From Bacteroidales bacterium (GTDB taxonomy: Bacteria > Bacteroidota > Bacteroidia > Bacteroidales > FEN-979): a stretch of DNA of 64,000 nucleotides. Below are positions 26,405-34,345 of this stretch, one piece after another; positions within the stretch are counted from its first letter, which is position 1, and every line of letters begins with the position of its first letter. The DNA lies in contig JALNZC010000013.1 in assembly GCA_023229525.1 (NCBI GenBank), positions 24,928 through 88,927 on the forward strand, written 5' to 3'. Both the position numbers and the translations under genes were made by a program. Below the pieces are notes generated by a model. That model worked only from the letters and a program-made list of their open reading frames with translations. It made no database searches and was not told where the DNA came from.

Positions 26405-27474
26405 TTATTTCGGGCTGATTGCACCGTACACATTGATCTTGTCGGGTCCGTATTGGTTGGTTACAAAGATGAGATAGTTAAGATTGTAAGCCTGATCCAC
26501 ATATTTATGGAAGTATTTCAGATTGTCATAATCGATGGTCACCTTTGCCGGAAGCCACATATCACCGGGGCCTTGATAAGGTCCGCCGAAAAAGAGCAGT
26601 ACGCGACCAGTTTTATCAAAAATCTGCGTATTCTCGAAACTTGCATCCACCACATACAGGTTCTCTTTTTTATCTACGGCGATACCTTTGGGTCGTGCAA
26701 ACTGGCCAAGGCCGCTCCCGTTGCTTCCCACAGATGACAAGTATTTCCCATCATGGGTATAGGTCTTACATTAAAATCACCGATATCACTTACATAAACC
26801 TTATCGGGTGTAACATAAATGTTGGCCGGAGAATAAAGGTAACCAGGCTGACCCTGTTCGGCGTCAGGGAACGTATAGAGAAGTTCACGGGTATTCTTTT
26901 TATAAACGTTGATCCTGTTGTTTTTGATATTGGTTACCCAGATCGTATCGCCGGTCACAAAGACATCGGTCGGCTTAAATTTATCGGTCTCGCCAAAAGC
27001 GCCTATATAGGTTCCGTCCGCTTCAAAGACAACTACTTGCATTCGAATTCCATCGGCAACATATAGTTTTCCGGTATCGTCCACGAAACAATTGAGTGGA
27101 AGTTTGAGTTTCCCGTTGCCTATCGGTTCGAAATAGGTGAAGGTATTTTTCTCAAGGTCGATCACTTCAATGAGACCCATGCCTGTATCACAGATATAGA
27201 TCTTTCCTCCATGCATAGCAATACCGTATGGTTTTTTAATCGGCTTTACCGGGGATTCGCCAAAAATGAACCGCGAAAATGCTGATTGTTTACCGGTGCT
27301 GTTCTCGGAACTGCTGAAAGAAGTCAGAAACTGGATCCTTGCTGTGTCTGGCGGGGGTGGGTAGGTAACCACTACTTTAAAGGTGGACGTTTTATGCAAA
27401 CGCCTCGAGCAACCTGAAAAAAGCAGGAATAGGATTCCCGGGATCAGCAATACGGTAAGAATTTTTCTGTACAT
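26405..27474 (-). pseudogene. NHL-repeat lipoprotein gene, frameshifted
   Basis: Two frames together encode one NHL beta-propeller protein of about 355 residues. The first part (27474 to about 26765) has a lipoprotein signal ('LLFSGC') and repeats such as 'KKPYGIAMHGGKIYICDTG' and 'SPANIYVTPDKVYVSDIGDFNV'. It loses register near 26764-26771, where GTAAGACC replaces an expected GTAAAGACC; the next frame resumes exactly with 'TYTHDGKYLSSVGSNGSGLGQFARPKGIAVD' split as the following repeats and ends at 26405. A one-base deletion explains it. It may be a real mutation or an assembly error in an A run. A second, intact NHL gene is at 33145. Confidence 0.8.
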
Positions 27475-27563
27475 GGTTAGCTACGTTTCCCAAAAATGAT
27501 TAATTGGAGGGGATTAAATGGCCCTTCCAAATCATTGCTTCAACAGATAAAAATGATAAAAAT

Positions 27564-28193
27564 TTATTTGTTATGGCAGGTAAGGCAGAGGGCACTGGCG
27601 ACATTGGTCTTCCGTAGCAGGTGCGCAATTCCGGTTCCGTTGTGTACATTGTGACAGGATGCACATTCCAGTTTGTTATTGAACAACATGGTCTGTGAAA
27701 TGGTTCCGGTACCGATTCCTGAAGGATGGGTAGTAGGATTCCACAGACCGGGGTCGGCTGCTGCCAGCGCAGCGTCGAAAACAAAGGAGATCGGGTGGTC
27801 ATTCCGCAGATCAGTTCCCACATTGTTGACCGTTGTGATAAAATGAGTCCCGTTTGTTGTACCACCGAAGTTTTCGAGGGCTACGGTGCCGTCGTGGCAA
27901 CTCAGACAGAGTTTCGAACTGCCGCTGGGTTGTGTAATGGTTGCTGCTCCGTTAAATGTCGGACTGGTGTATAGCTGGAAGGTTGCGGTAGTAGATCTGT
28001 GGTTCCATAGCGGAGCATCCGGAATGGTGATATCCGCATTGTGCGGTGTGTGACAGCAGATGCAAATCTGTTGGGTAGTATTCCAGGTCTGCGCTGAAAA
28101 ATCGTGAGCAGAACCTACGATGGTTTGCCCTAAACCAACATTAACAAGAAAGAAAAATGCCGGCAATGCAGTTAATAGTTTCTTGATTTTCAT
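27564..28193 (-). CDS. Four-haem c-type cytochrome (doubled CxxCH type)
   Basis: A 209-residue secreted cytochrome with a signal peptide ('FFFLVNVGLGQ') and four CxxCH motifs (CICCH, CLSCH, CASCH, CLTCH). The layout 'CHTPHNADI ... NHPISFVFDAALAAADPGLW' is shared closely with the N-terminal part of the twelve-haem protein at 31466 ('CHAPHNSRP ... NDHPLSFIYDATLAAADGQL'), so the two are paralogues. A candidate sigma-54-type promoter lies about 100 bases upstream, and two tandem dyads about 320-360 bases upstream. It probably carries electrons in the periplasm to the conduit encoded downstream. Confidence 0.9.
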   Translation of the reverse strand: MKIKKLLTALPAFFFLVNVGLGQTIVGSAHDFSAQTWNTTQQICICCHTPHNADITIPDAPLWNHRSTTATFQLYTSPTFNGAATITQPSGSSKLCLSCHDGTVALENFGGTTNGTHFITTVNNVGTDLRNDHPISFVFDAALAAADPGLWNPTTHPSGIGTGTISQTMLFNNKLECASCHNVHNGTGIAHLLRKTNVASALCLTCHNK

Positions 28194-28295
28194 TTTTAGA
28201 TTGTTTGTTAGTTTGTTTAATTGATATAATTTGAATTGATTATGAGCTCATTAATGTAATTTGACAAAACCATTTTTATACTCCGGTAGGGCGAA

Positions 28296-28311
28296 GTCAA
28301 AGATTATGCCA
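28296..28311 (-). promoter_or_regulatory. Candidate sigma-54 (-24/-12) promoter
   Basis: On the minus strand TGGCAT-AATCT-TTGAC matches the sigma-54 consensus TGGCAC-N5-TTGC except for the final C, which is A. The site at 34236-34251, in front of the other cytochrome transcript, has the same TGGCAY-N5-TTGAC form. A sigma-54 activator gene lies immediately upstream. Confidence 0.5.
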
Positions 28312-28516
28312 AAAACAATAATAATAGGGATGGATGGCTATACGGCTATTATTTTTGCCCGGATTGAGTAAAAATTATAACAGGACAGTAGTTGTAAATG
28401 CCACAAATTTAATTACATAATAAATGTTTTCCAGATTATTTTCATATCCTGGAAGTTTATCGTTTTTCTTTGGAAAAACAAGAGATCGAAAGAGTAACCG
28501 GAATATAAAATCCGGG

Positions 28517-28556
28517 TGGGTCAATTCACTCAATCCGGGGTGGGGCAAATTACCCA
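28517..28556. promoter_or_regulatory. Two tandem 16-bp dyads, candidate enhancer sites
   Basis: TGGGTCAATTCACTCA (28517-28532) and TGGGGCAAATTACCCA (28541-28556) share the plan TGGGK-N6-ACYCA with an AT-rich spacer, start 24 bases apart, and lie 205-260 bases upstream of the -24/-12-like site. This is the classical placement for binding sites of an NtrC-type activator, whose gene ends 6 bases away. Confidence 0.55.
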
Positions 28557-28562
28557 ACTGCC

Positions 28563-29942
28563 TCATAGACTGTATTTCTTCATCTTATAACGGAGGGTAT
28601 CACGGGTAATCCCAAGCAATCTGGCCGCCCGGGTCTGATTTTGGCTGGTCTTTTTCAGTGCAGTGATGATGGTCTGTTTCTCAATGTCATACAATGATGT
28701 GCCTTCGGCGAAGAATCCTCCCACTTCTTCGGATGCACGTTGCAAAGGTTTCTGTTCCTCTTTAAGTTTCACCATTTCGGCAGGCAGGCTTTCAGCATGG
28801 ATAATATCGCTTGTTTCAAGAATGACAGCCCGTTCGATAACATTGCGCAATTCCCGTATATTTCCAGGCCAGTTGTACATTTCAAGAAGTTGTTTGGCCG
28901 CAGGATCGATCATCTGGATATTTTTTCTGAAGCGGGAATTGAAATATCTAAGGAAATGATCGGAAAGTAATGGGATATCCTCCGTATGTTCACGCAGTGG
29001 CGGGATGATGATGCGGAAAACCGTAAGACGGTAATACAGATCTTCGCGAAAGGTCTTCTCTTCAATGGAACGTTTCATGTCTTTGTTGGTCGCGGCGATG
29101 ATGCGGATGTCGACCGGAATATCGGCAGTACCGCTGATCCGGCGGATCACCCTGTTTTCGATTACGCCGAGAAGTTTCACCTGGGTAGCCTGGTTGATCT
29201 CCCCGATCTCATCCAGGAAAACGGTGCCTCCTTCAGCCATCTCGAACAGTCCTTTCTTAAGTTTTTTTGCATCGGTAAAAGCCCCCTGTTCATGACCGAA
29301 AAGTTCGCTCTCCAGCAGTGTTTCGGGGAGCGAGGAGCAATTGATTGTGACAAAGGGCTTACTGGCCCGGCTGCTTTCGTTGTGGATAGCGTGCGCGAAA
29401 AGGTCTTTCCCCGTGCCACTTTCACCCAGCAGCAGAATGGTGGTGGTATTGATCCGGGCTATCTTCTTCGACAACTGGATGATCTTGAGAATTTCGGGTG
29501 AGCGGCCGACAATATGGTCGAAGGTGACTTTTTCCTTGTGTTGCCGCCTGAGCAACTGAACCTCGTTGTTGACGCTGATCTTCTCCCGGATTATGTCTAT
29601 AATAGCATAGATTTCCTTGAAGGAAAAGGGTTTGTTTATATATTCCTGGGCCCCGAGTTTCATTGCCTTGACCGCGGTATCGATCGAACCGTAAGCAGTC
29701 ATAAAAACAATGTTGGTATCCTCGTGCATGGCCCGGATTCGTGTGATCACCTCCAGCCCCTGGATACCAGGGAGTTTATTGTCGACAAAGGTAATGTCGG
29801 GAAACTGTGATTCAAAGAGCTGCAGCCCCTCTTCCCCGCTCTCGGCGGTAAACACGGAATATCCCTGCGCCTTCAATTTTTTTTCAAATGACCAGCGAAT
29901 CAGCTGTTCATCATCGATCACCAATATTTTCAAAGTTTGCAT
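28563..29942 (-). CDS. NtrC-type sigma-54-dependent response regulator
   Basis: A 459-residue activator with three domains: receiver with phospho-acceptor Asp54 ('FVDNKLPG'), AAA+ domain with Walker A 'GESGTGKD', the sigma-54 contact loop 'GAFTDA' (GAFTGA with one substitution), Walker B 'GGTVFLDEIGE' and arginine-finger region 'FREDLYYRLTVF', and a Fis-type helix-turn-helix at the end ('NQTRAARLLGITRDTLRYKMKKY'). It is encoded 36 bases after the haem-binding kinase, its evident partner, in the cytochrome cluster. It should drive the candidate sigma-54 promoters around it. Confidence 0.93.
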   Translation of the reverse strand: MQTLKILVIDDEQLIRWSFEKKLKAQGYSVFTAESGEEGLQLFESQFPDITFVDNKLPGIQGLEVITRIRAMHEDTNIVFMTAYGSIDTAVKAMKLGAQEYINKPFSFKEIYAIIDIIREKISVNNEVQLLRRQHKEKVTFDHIVGRSPEILKIIQLSKKIARINTTTILLLGESGTGKDLFAHAIHNESSRASKPFVTINCSSLPETLLESELFGHEQGAFTDAKKLKKGLFEMAEGGTVFLDEIGEINQATQVKLLGVIENRVIRRISGTADIPVDIRIIAATNKDMKRSIEEKTFREDLYYRLTVFRIIIPPLREHTEDIPLLSDHFLRYFNSRFRKNIQMIDPAAKQLLEMYNWPGNIRELRNVIERAVILETSDIIHAESLPAEMVKLKEEQKPLQRASEEVGGFFAEGTSLYDIEKQTIITALKKTSQNQTRAARLLGITRDTLRYKMKKYSL

Positions 29943-29978
29943 CTAAAGGTATTGGTTCATCCAACAAACGGGAACTTG

Positions 29979-31433
29979 CTAATTTACCGGAAGAGAAATA
30001 TAGAATGTGCAGCCTTTGTCAGGATTGTTCTCAACCCTGATCTCCCCCTGGTGCATATCAATGATCTCCTTGACAATGGCCAATCCAAGACCCGTTCCCT
30101 GGGTCCGGGTGGTGTAAAAGGGTTTGAAGATATCCGGCAGTTTGTCCTCAGGAATACCGATACCGGTATCCCTGACCGCGATTTGTACCTTTTTCCCGGC
30201 AGCCGACCAGGAGGTCTCATAAGTGATGGTGCCACGTACATCCGATGCCTGCACTGCATTCAAACCCAGGTTCAGCAGCACATTCTCCACCTGTTCCGGG
30301 TCGAAATAAAAGAGCGGTATATCTTTGCCCAATTCCACCTTGAAATTAATCTTTTTATTGATAGCCTGATTCTCAAGAAAAAAAACAACCGATTTAATAA
30401 TTTCATTGATGTCGGCTTCCTGTGGATTAAGATCCTTCGAGCGGGAGTAGTTGAGGAGGTTTGAAACTGCTTTATTCACGCGGTTTGCCTGTCGCTGGAT
30501 CTCCTCAAGTACCGGTTTATTTTCGGTATCCTTGGTTTCCTCAATAATAATTTCAATGGCATTCGCTATTCCGGTGATCGGGTTGCGGATTTCGTGGGCC
30601 AGCCGGGCCGACATCTCCCCGATAGTGGCCAGTTTCTGTGAAGTCCTGATCTCCTGTTGATGGTATTTCTGAAGCTCATTCTGTGTCTGCTGGAAATGTC
30701 CCACCATTTCGTTGAAACTTTTTCCCAACCGGCCCAATTCGGTTGACTTCGGGATAGTAAGTCGTTCGTTGAGGTTCCCCTGGTTAATGACATTGATGGC
30801 CTTTTGGAACTCAGAAAGCGACTTCCTGACGATCTTGTAATGGAGGGTTAAAACAAACCCGAGAACAAGTAAGATCAGGATCACCGTGAAGATAAAGCTG
30901 AACTGACGGGTGAAAGCAATGGTGTCGCCCGGGGAGTGCATGGCGAAATCGATTCCGATATACCCCAGGATGGGTTTGGTAGATGCATGACAATTATAGC
31001 AGGTCGGACTGTTTTTCAGGCGGATGATAGCCCGGGAAAAAGGAACGTTTGCATCCTGGAATGTCGTCAGGGTGATGTCGTTAGGTAAGGACGCAAGCTT
31101 CCGAAGGTTAATGGTATCGAATTCATTCGGATTGAATTGGGAAGGGTATAGCACTTTCCCATCGGCATCAATTAAATAAGAATGAATAACCTGCCCGTTC
31201 TTGTCAAGCTGACGCAGACTTGGTTTGATGATCCGGCCGTCATGCACGGCTACGATCTGGCCCTTCATCAGAGTGAGTACCGACAAAATATCCTCTTTTG
31301 CATTCTCGTAGATCTTTTTGCTGAGGTAATAATTATAGATGTAAAAAGAGAAGAAGGACATTACCGTAATGACCACGATGATGGTTGTTACAATTTTAAA
31401 CCGGAAGGAGGTAAAATTAATTTCTATTTTCAT
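29979..31433 (-). CDS. Sensor histidine kinase with a periplasmic c-type haem motif
   Basis: A 484-residue kinase. TM1 is at about 14-35, a periplasmic sensor domain spans about 40-175, TM2 about 178-200, HAMP about 200-250, the phospho-accepting His280 is in 'ARLAHEIRNPITGIANAIEII', and the ATPase domain has 'NLGLNAVQAS', 'DTGIGIPEDKLPDIF' and 'GTGLGLAIVKEI'. The sensor domain contains CYNCH (residues 145-149) in 'LKNSPTCYNCHASTK', a covalent haem c attachment site, just before 'ILGYIGIDF'. Kinases with such a site are expected to read redox potential, or oxygen, NO or CO, on the periplasmic side. It is flanked by the twelve-haem cytochrome gene and the NtrC-type regulator gene in one unit. 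Confidence 0.92.
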   Translation of the reverse strand: MKIEINFTSFRFKIVTTIIVVITVMSFFSFYIYNYYLSKKIYENAKEDILSVLTLMKGQIVAVHDGRIIKPSLRQLDKNGQVIHSYLIDADGKVLYPSQFNPNEFDTINLRKLASLPNDITLTTFQDANVPFSRAIIRLKNSPTCYNCHASTKPILGYIGIDFAMHSPGDTIAFTRQFSFIFTVILILLVLGFVLTLHYKIVRKSLSEFQKAINVINQGNLNERLTIPKSTELGRLGKSFNEMVGHFQQTQNELQKYHQQEIRTSQKLATIGEMSARLAHEIRNPITGIANAIEIIIEETKDTENKPVLEEIQRQANRVNKAVSNLLNYSRSKDLNPQEADINEIIKSVVFFLENQAINKKINFKVELGKDIPLFYFDPEQVENVLLNLGLNAVQASDVRGTITYETSWSAAGKKVQIAVRDTGIGIPEDKLPDIFKPFYTTRTQGTGLGLAIVKEIIDMHQGEIRVENNPDKGCTFYISLPVN

Positions 31434-31465
31434 TCAATCCTGCATTAAAAAACGTTTTTTTAGGA

Positions 31466-33145
31466 TCAGTAAGTTTCAGGGTTATGATTTTCCCCATGGC
31501 ATACAAGCCGGCAGCTGCCATGACGGACCCCGGTATCTGTGAACTGGATGATCCCTCCGGAAGGACTTACCACAGCGGTATTAAAATTAACGAGGTTGGA
31601 GTTGTTCGTTGTCGTGCCGGGACTGCCTATACCATGTGCATCATGGCAGACATTGCAGGGTGTGCGCTCTTCTACGATATGTAAACGATGTCTCGGGAAG
31701 CTATTGATATTGTTGATAATGTTGTTCCGGTTATGACAGGTGTAGCAAAGAGCATAGGCAGCGGCCGATTCCGTGGTATTATCGGCTGTAAGGTACTGTG
31801 CTTTCATGATATGTGGATAGATCGATCCGTGGGGGCCGGCCGGAGAACCGGTACCATCACTGGCGTGACAGGCGGTACAGTAAATTACAGTGGAGGCCGT
31901 ATTGGGTGCGATCAGATTCCCTGTGATCTCCGTATTGTTCCGTGGTCCGACCACCGGATGGAACGAGGGGTTAGTCGTGGCAAATTCAAGACGTACATTG
32001 TTTTGTACGATAACGCGGGGAGAGGCCGGTGGGGCCATCCCTGGAGTATTGGTATGACAACGGTAACAGATCTGGTACTCGTAAACAGCCGGGTTTACCT
32101 GACTCCCATTCTGGTCGATCCCTTTTACACCGGTGATAAAGCCATTCACGTTGGGCGCCACAGCCGTGGTATTGTTGGCCTGGTGGGCATTATGACAGTC
32201 GGTGCACTCTACATGGTTTGTGCTCACCAGCGCATTCTCAACAGGGTCGTGAATCCCTTGGTAGCCATATACATTGTGCTTGTAGGTTTTTGCAGCTTGA
32301 GCCTGGATGTTCTTAACTGCCACGTTTCCATTATGGCAATCGAGGCAGTTATTTTCCTCGGGAAGCCAATCCATCAAACGGAGTTTCCCGGCGGCGGAAT
32401 GGGGATTATGACAGTTTTCGCACCCATTATCGGCAACTGTAGTATACGGGCTATGGAACCAGGGATTGGGGGCGACGCCATTCCAGGTGCTGGTTGAGTT
32501 ACGGTGGCTTGCAGTAACCCAATTTGCAGGTGTATGGCAAACAAGACAAAGGTTCGATGCCTGTGTAGTAGCCACGAGAAAAGCTGAATAGATATTCTTG
32601 TGTGGATCATGACAGGAGGTACACTGGAGTTTACCGTTCTCCAACTTTACAGGACCGGTGAGGGTAGCCGGATTCACCAGTTGTCCGTCGGCGGCTGCGA
32701 GTGTAGCATCATAGATAAACGAGAGCGGGTGGTCGTTGGAGATATCCTTGGTGAGGTTGCTCACCCCAGTAGGCATTGTCGTAACGCCGCCAGCCATGAT
32801 AATCGGCGTTGTACGGCTGATGATGCTTCCAAGGGCAATGGTACCATCGTGACAGGAGAGACAGAGGATCGATGCCCCGTCGGGTTGTCCGAGAATAGCC
32901 TGTGTAGTGGAACTGGCATAAAGGGTATAGGTTAGTCCCGGGTCAGACCGGTTCCACAGGGGGTGATCCGGCCGTGAATTATGAGGTGCATGGCAAAAAA
33001 TGCATATTTCGGATTCTGTAGTTGCTTTGATGGCGCCGGGTCCACTTACCGACAGGTTATGCTTTGTGGATACTATGGTTTGTGAATAAACAGCCAGCGG
33101 TATCCAGAACAACTGCAGCAGGCTGATCTTCAGTAGTCTAATCAT
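31466..33145 (-). CDS. Twelve-haem c-type cytochrome
   Basis: A 559-residue secreted cytochrome with signal peptide ('FWIPLAVYSQ'), eleven CxxCH motifs (CIFCH, CLSCH, CTSCH, CLVCH, CENCH, CLDCH, CTDCH, CYRCH, CTACH, CYTCH, CNVCH) and one CxxxCH (CRLVCH) near the end. Motifs are frequently followed by 'xPH' or 'NAH', the doubled-CxxCH arrangement. No lipoprotein Cys or T9SS tail is present, so it should be periplasmic or held by partners at the outer membrane. Its ATG overlaps the stop of the NHL gene by one base (TAATG). N-terminal 200 residues are homologous to the four-haem protein at 27564. Confidence 0.92.
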   Translation of the reverse strand: MIRLLKISLLQLFWIPLAVYSQTIVSTKHNLSVSGPGAIKATTESEICIFCHAPHNSRPDHPLWNRSDPGLTYTLYASSTTQAILGQPDGASILCLSCHDGTIALGSIISRTTPIIMAGGVTTMPTGVSNLTKDISNDHPLSFIYDATLAAADGQLVNPATLTGPVKLENGKLQCTSCHDPHKNIYSAFLVATTQASNLCLVCHTPANWVTASHRNSTSTWNGVAPNPWFHSPYTTVADNGCENCHNPHSAAGKLRLMDWLPEENNCLDCHNGNVAVKNIQAQAAKTYKHNVYGYQGIHDPVENALVSTNHVECTDCHNAHQANNTTAVAPNVNGFITGVKGIDQNGSQVNPAVYEYQICYRCHTNTPGMAPPASPRVIVQNNVRLEFATTNPSFHPVVGPRNNTEITGNLIAPNTASTVIYCTACHASDGTGSPAGPHGSIYPHIMKAQYLTADNTTESAAAYALCYTCHNRNNIINNINSFPRHRLHIVEERTPCNVCHDAHGIGSPGTTTNNSNLVNFNTAVVSPSGGIIQFTDTGVRHGSCRLVCHGENHNPETY

Positions 33146-34152
33146 TACTTTCCTCCGTTCATGAGTTGAAATACCTGTATTCTCGAATTATAGCTATCAG
33201 CAATATAGATCTGGTCGCGATTATCAATATAAATACCAGAGGGCATCCAGAACTCCATGTTCCCGTGTCCGCGTGTACCAAAGGTGTATAGTAACTGCCC
33301 CTGCGGGTTAAAGATCTGTACGGCGCTGAACAGGGCATCAGCAATATAAATATTGCCGTAGGAGTCAGTGGCGATCCCTTTCGGACGGGCGAAATCGCCA
33401 CTGCCGTCACCAGGTTTACCGAACTGAGAGATGAATTCGCCATCAGCGGAAAAGATCTGAATGCGAAAATTCAAGGCATCCACGATATATACTTTGCCAT
33501 TCCTGTCGACCCACACTGAGGTTGGATAATTGAATTCACCAGGTGCAGTGCCTCTTTTCCCGAACCGTTTCAACACTTTCCCATATTCATCCAGCACTGA
33601 TACCCGGTGGGCATTGGTCTCCACCAACCAGATCCGGTGATCCGACGGCACCCAGGCTATCCCTGTAGGCCGGTCGAAAGTGGAGTCGGTAAGCAGTGTG
33701 AGCGACTTTTTATCCGGTGTACATAAAAAAATCTTATTATAATAGGAATCGGTGAAAAGAAAACTATTTTCCTTGAAAGGTGTAATACCTACCAGGGAGG
33801 GGAAATTTTTGTACTTTTTATTTCTGAAGTGGGTTATTTCACCCACTTTGTCTTTCACCTTGAAGATCACCCCGTTCTCCTGGTCAAGTACATACAAAGA
33901 AAGGGAATCCTTTGCAATAACACCTACCGGACGTGTTAGTTCCATTGAGTTTTTTTTACCCAGAATGAGTTCGGCGATGCGTGTACCGAGACTGCGTTTT
34001 GGTTTTTCATTGGCAAGTGGAGGATATTGAGATATCCAGGCAATATAAGGCGAATCCTCAACCTTTCGGACAAACTCCTGCGCCCGAGCCTGAAACACGC
34101 CACAGGTATAAATTATGATAAACAGGATGATGATTATTCTGTTAGTTTGCAT
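33145..34152 (-). CDS. NHL-repeat beta-propeller protein
   Basis: A 335-residue exported protein (signal peptide 'IIIYTCGVFQARAQ') with six or so NHL repeats, clearest at 'GEFNYPTSVWVDRNGKVYIVDALNFRIQIFSADGEF' split over two blades, 'FARPKGIATDSYGNIYIADA' and 'EFWMPSGIYIDNRDQIYIADSYNSRIQVF'. NHL proteins make extracytoplasmic propellers that scaffold protein complexes; genes for them accompany multihaem cytochromes in several bacterial electron-exchange loci. It is translationally coupled to the twelve-haem cytochrome gene and heads the minus-strand unit that also encodes the sensor kinase and regulator. Confidence 0.85.
   Translation of the reverse strand: MQTNRIIIILFIIIYTCGVFQARAQEFVRKVEDSPYIAWISQYPPLANEKPKRSLGTRIAELILGKKNSMELTRPVGVIAKDSLSLYVLDQENGVIFKVKDKVGEITHFRNKKYKNFPSLVGITPFKENSFLFTDSYYNKIFLCTPDKKSLTLLTDSTFDRPTGIAWVPSDHRIWLVETNAHRVSVLDEYGKVLKRFGKRGTAPGEFNYPTSVWVDRNGKVYIVDALNFRIQIFSADGEFISQFGKPGDGSGDFARPKGIATDSYGNIYIADALFSAVQIFNPQGQLLYTFGTRGHGNMEFWMPSGIYIDNRDQIYIADSYNSRIQVFQLMNGGK
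33827..33848. promoter_or_regulatory. Perfect 8-bp dyad inside the NHL gene, similar to the 28.5-kb sites
   Basis: AAGTGGGT and ACCCACTT flank the 6-base spacer TATTTC. The inner 16 bases TGGGT-TATTTC-ACCCA share the exact arm and spacer lengths of the two dyads at 28517 and 28541. It falls within coding sequence, so it may be coincidence; if bound, it lies about 400 bases downstream of the candidate promoter at 34236. Confidence 0.3.
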
Positions 34153-34208
34153 CAGATCCGGGAGGGTTTTTTACAGGTAATCCGGAGATCGTCCGGGTTT
34201 CAATTCTT

Positions 34209-34228
34209 AACAAAATTAGAATTTTGTT
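34209..34228. promoter_or_regulatory. Perfect 20-base palindrome at the presumed transcript start of the NHL unit
   Basis: AACAAAATT and AATTTTGTT are separated by AG. The site lies 8 bases downstream, in the minus-strand sense, of the -24/-12-like element at 34236-34251, so it spans the place where transcription would begin. It could be an operator or a 5' stem in the message. Confidence 0.4.
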
Positions 34229-34235
34229 GCAACTA

Positions 34236-34251
34236 GTCAAATTTAGTGCCA
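34236..34251 (-). promoter_or_regulatory. Candidate sigma-54 (-24/-12) promoter of the NHL/cytochrome/kinase unit
   Basis: Minus strand TGGCAC-TAAAT-TTGAC has a perfect -24 half and differs from TTGC only at the last base, as does the site at 28296. It lies 84 bases before the NHL start codon. The same bases include TAAATTTG, which also fits a primary-sigma -7 box, but no TTTG is found at -33 spacing. Confidence 0.5.
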
Positions 34252-34345
34252 AACAATAGAAATAGCGAAAGGAGAATACGATAAGTCCACAATACAATAT
34301 TTTATTATCTTTTTCGTACTTTTATCTGGATTGAATATTAAAAAC

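Larger units (their letters stand above)
28194..28562 (-). other. Regulatory intergenic region between the sigma-54 regulator and the four-haem cytochrome
   Basis: No gene is visible in these 369 bases. The region has the organisation of an enhancer-dependent promoter: two dyads at its far end (28517-28556), an AT-rich middle, and a -24/-12-like sequence at 28296-28311 followed by about 100 bases of AT-rich leader before the cytochrome start. Confidence 0.5.

Noticed and set aside
31484..32935. Plus-strand open frames across the twelve-haem cytochrome gene
   Set aside because: The minus-strand frame with twelve haem motifs is unambiguous, and the opposite frames are its shadow.
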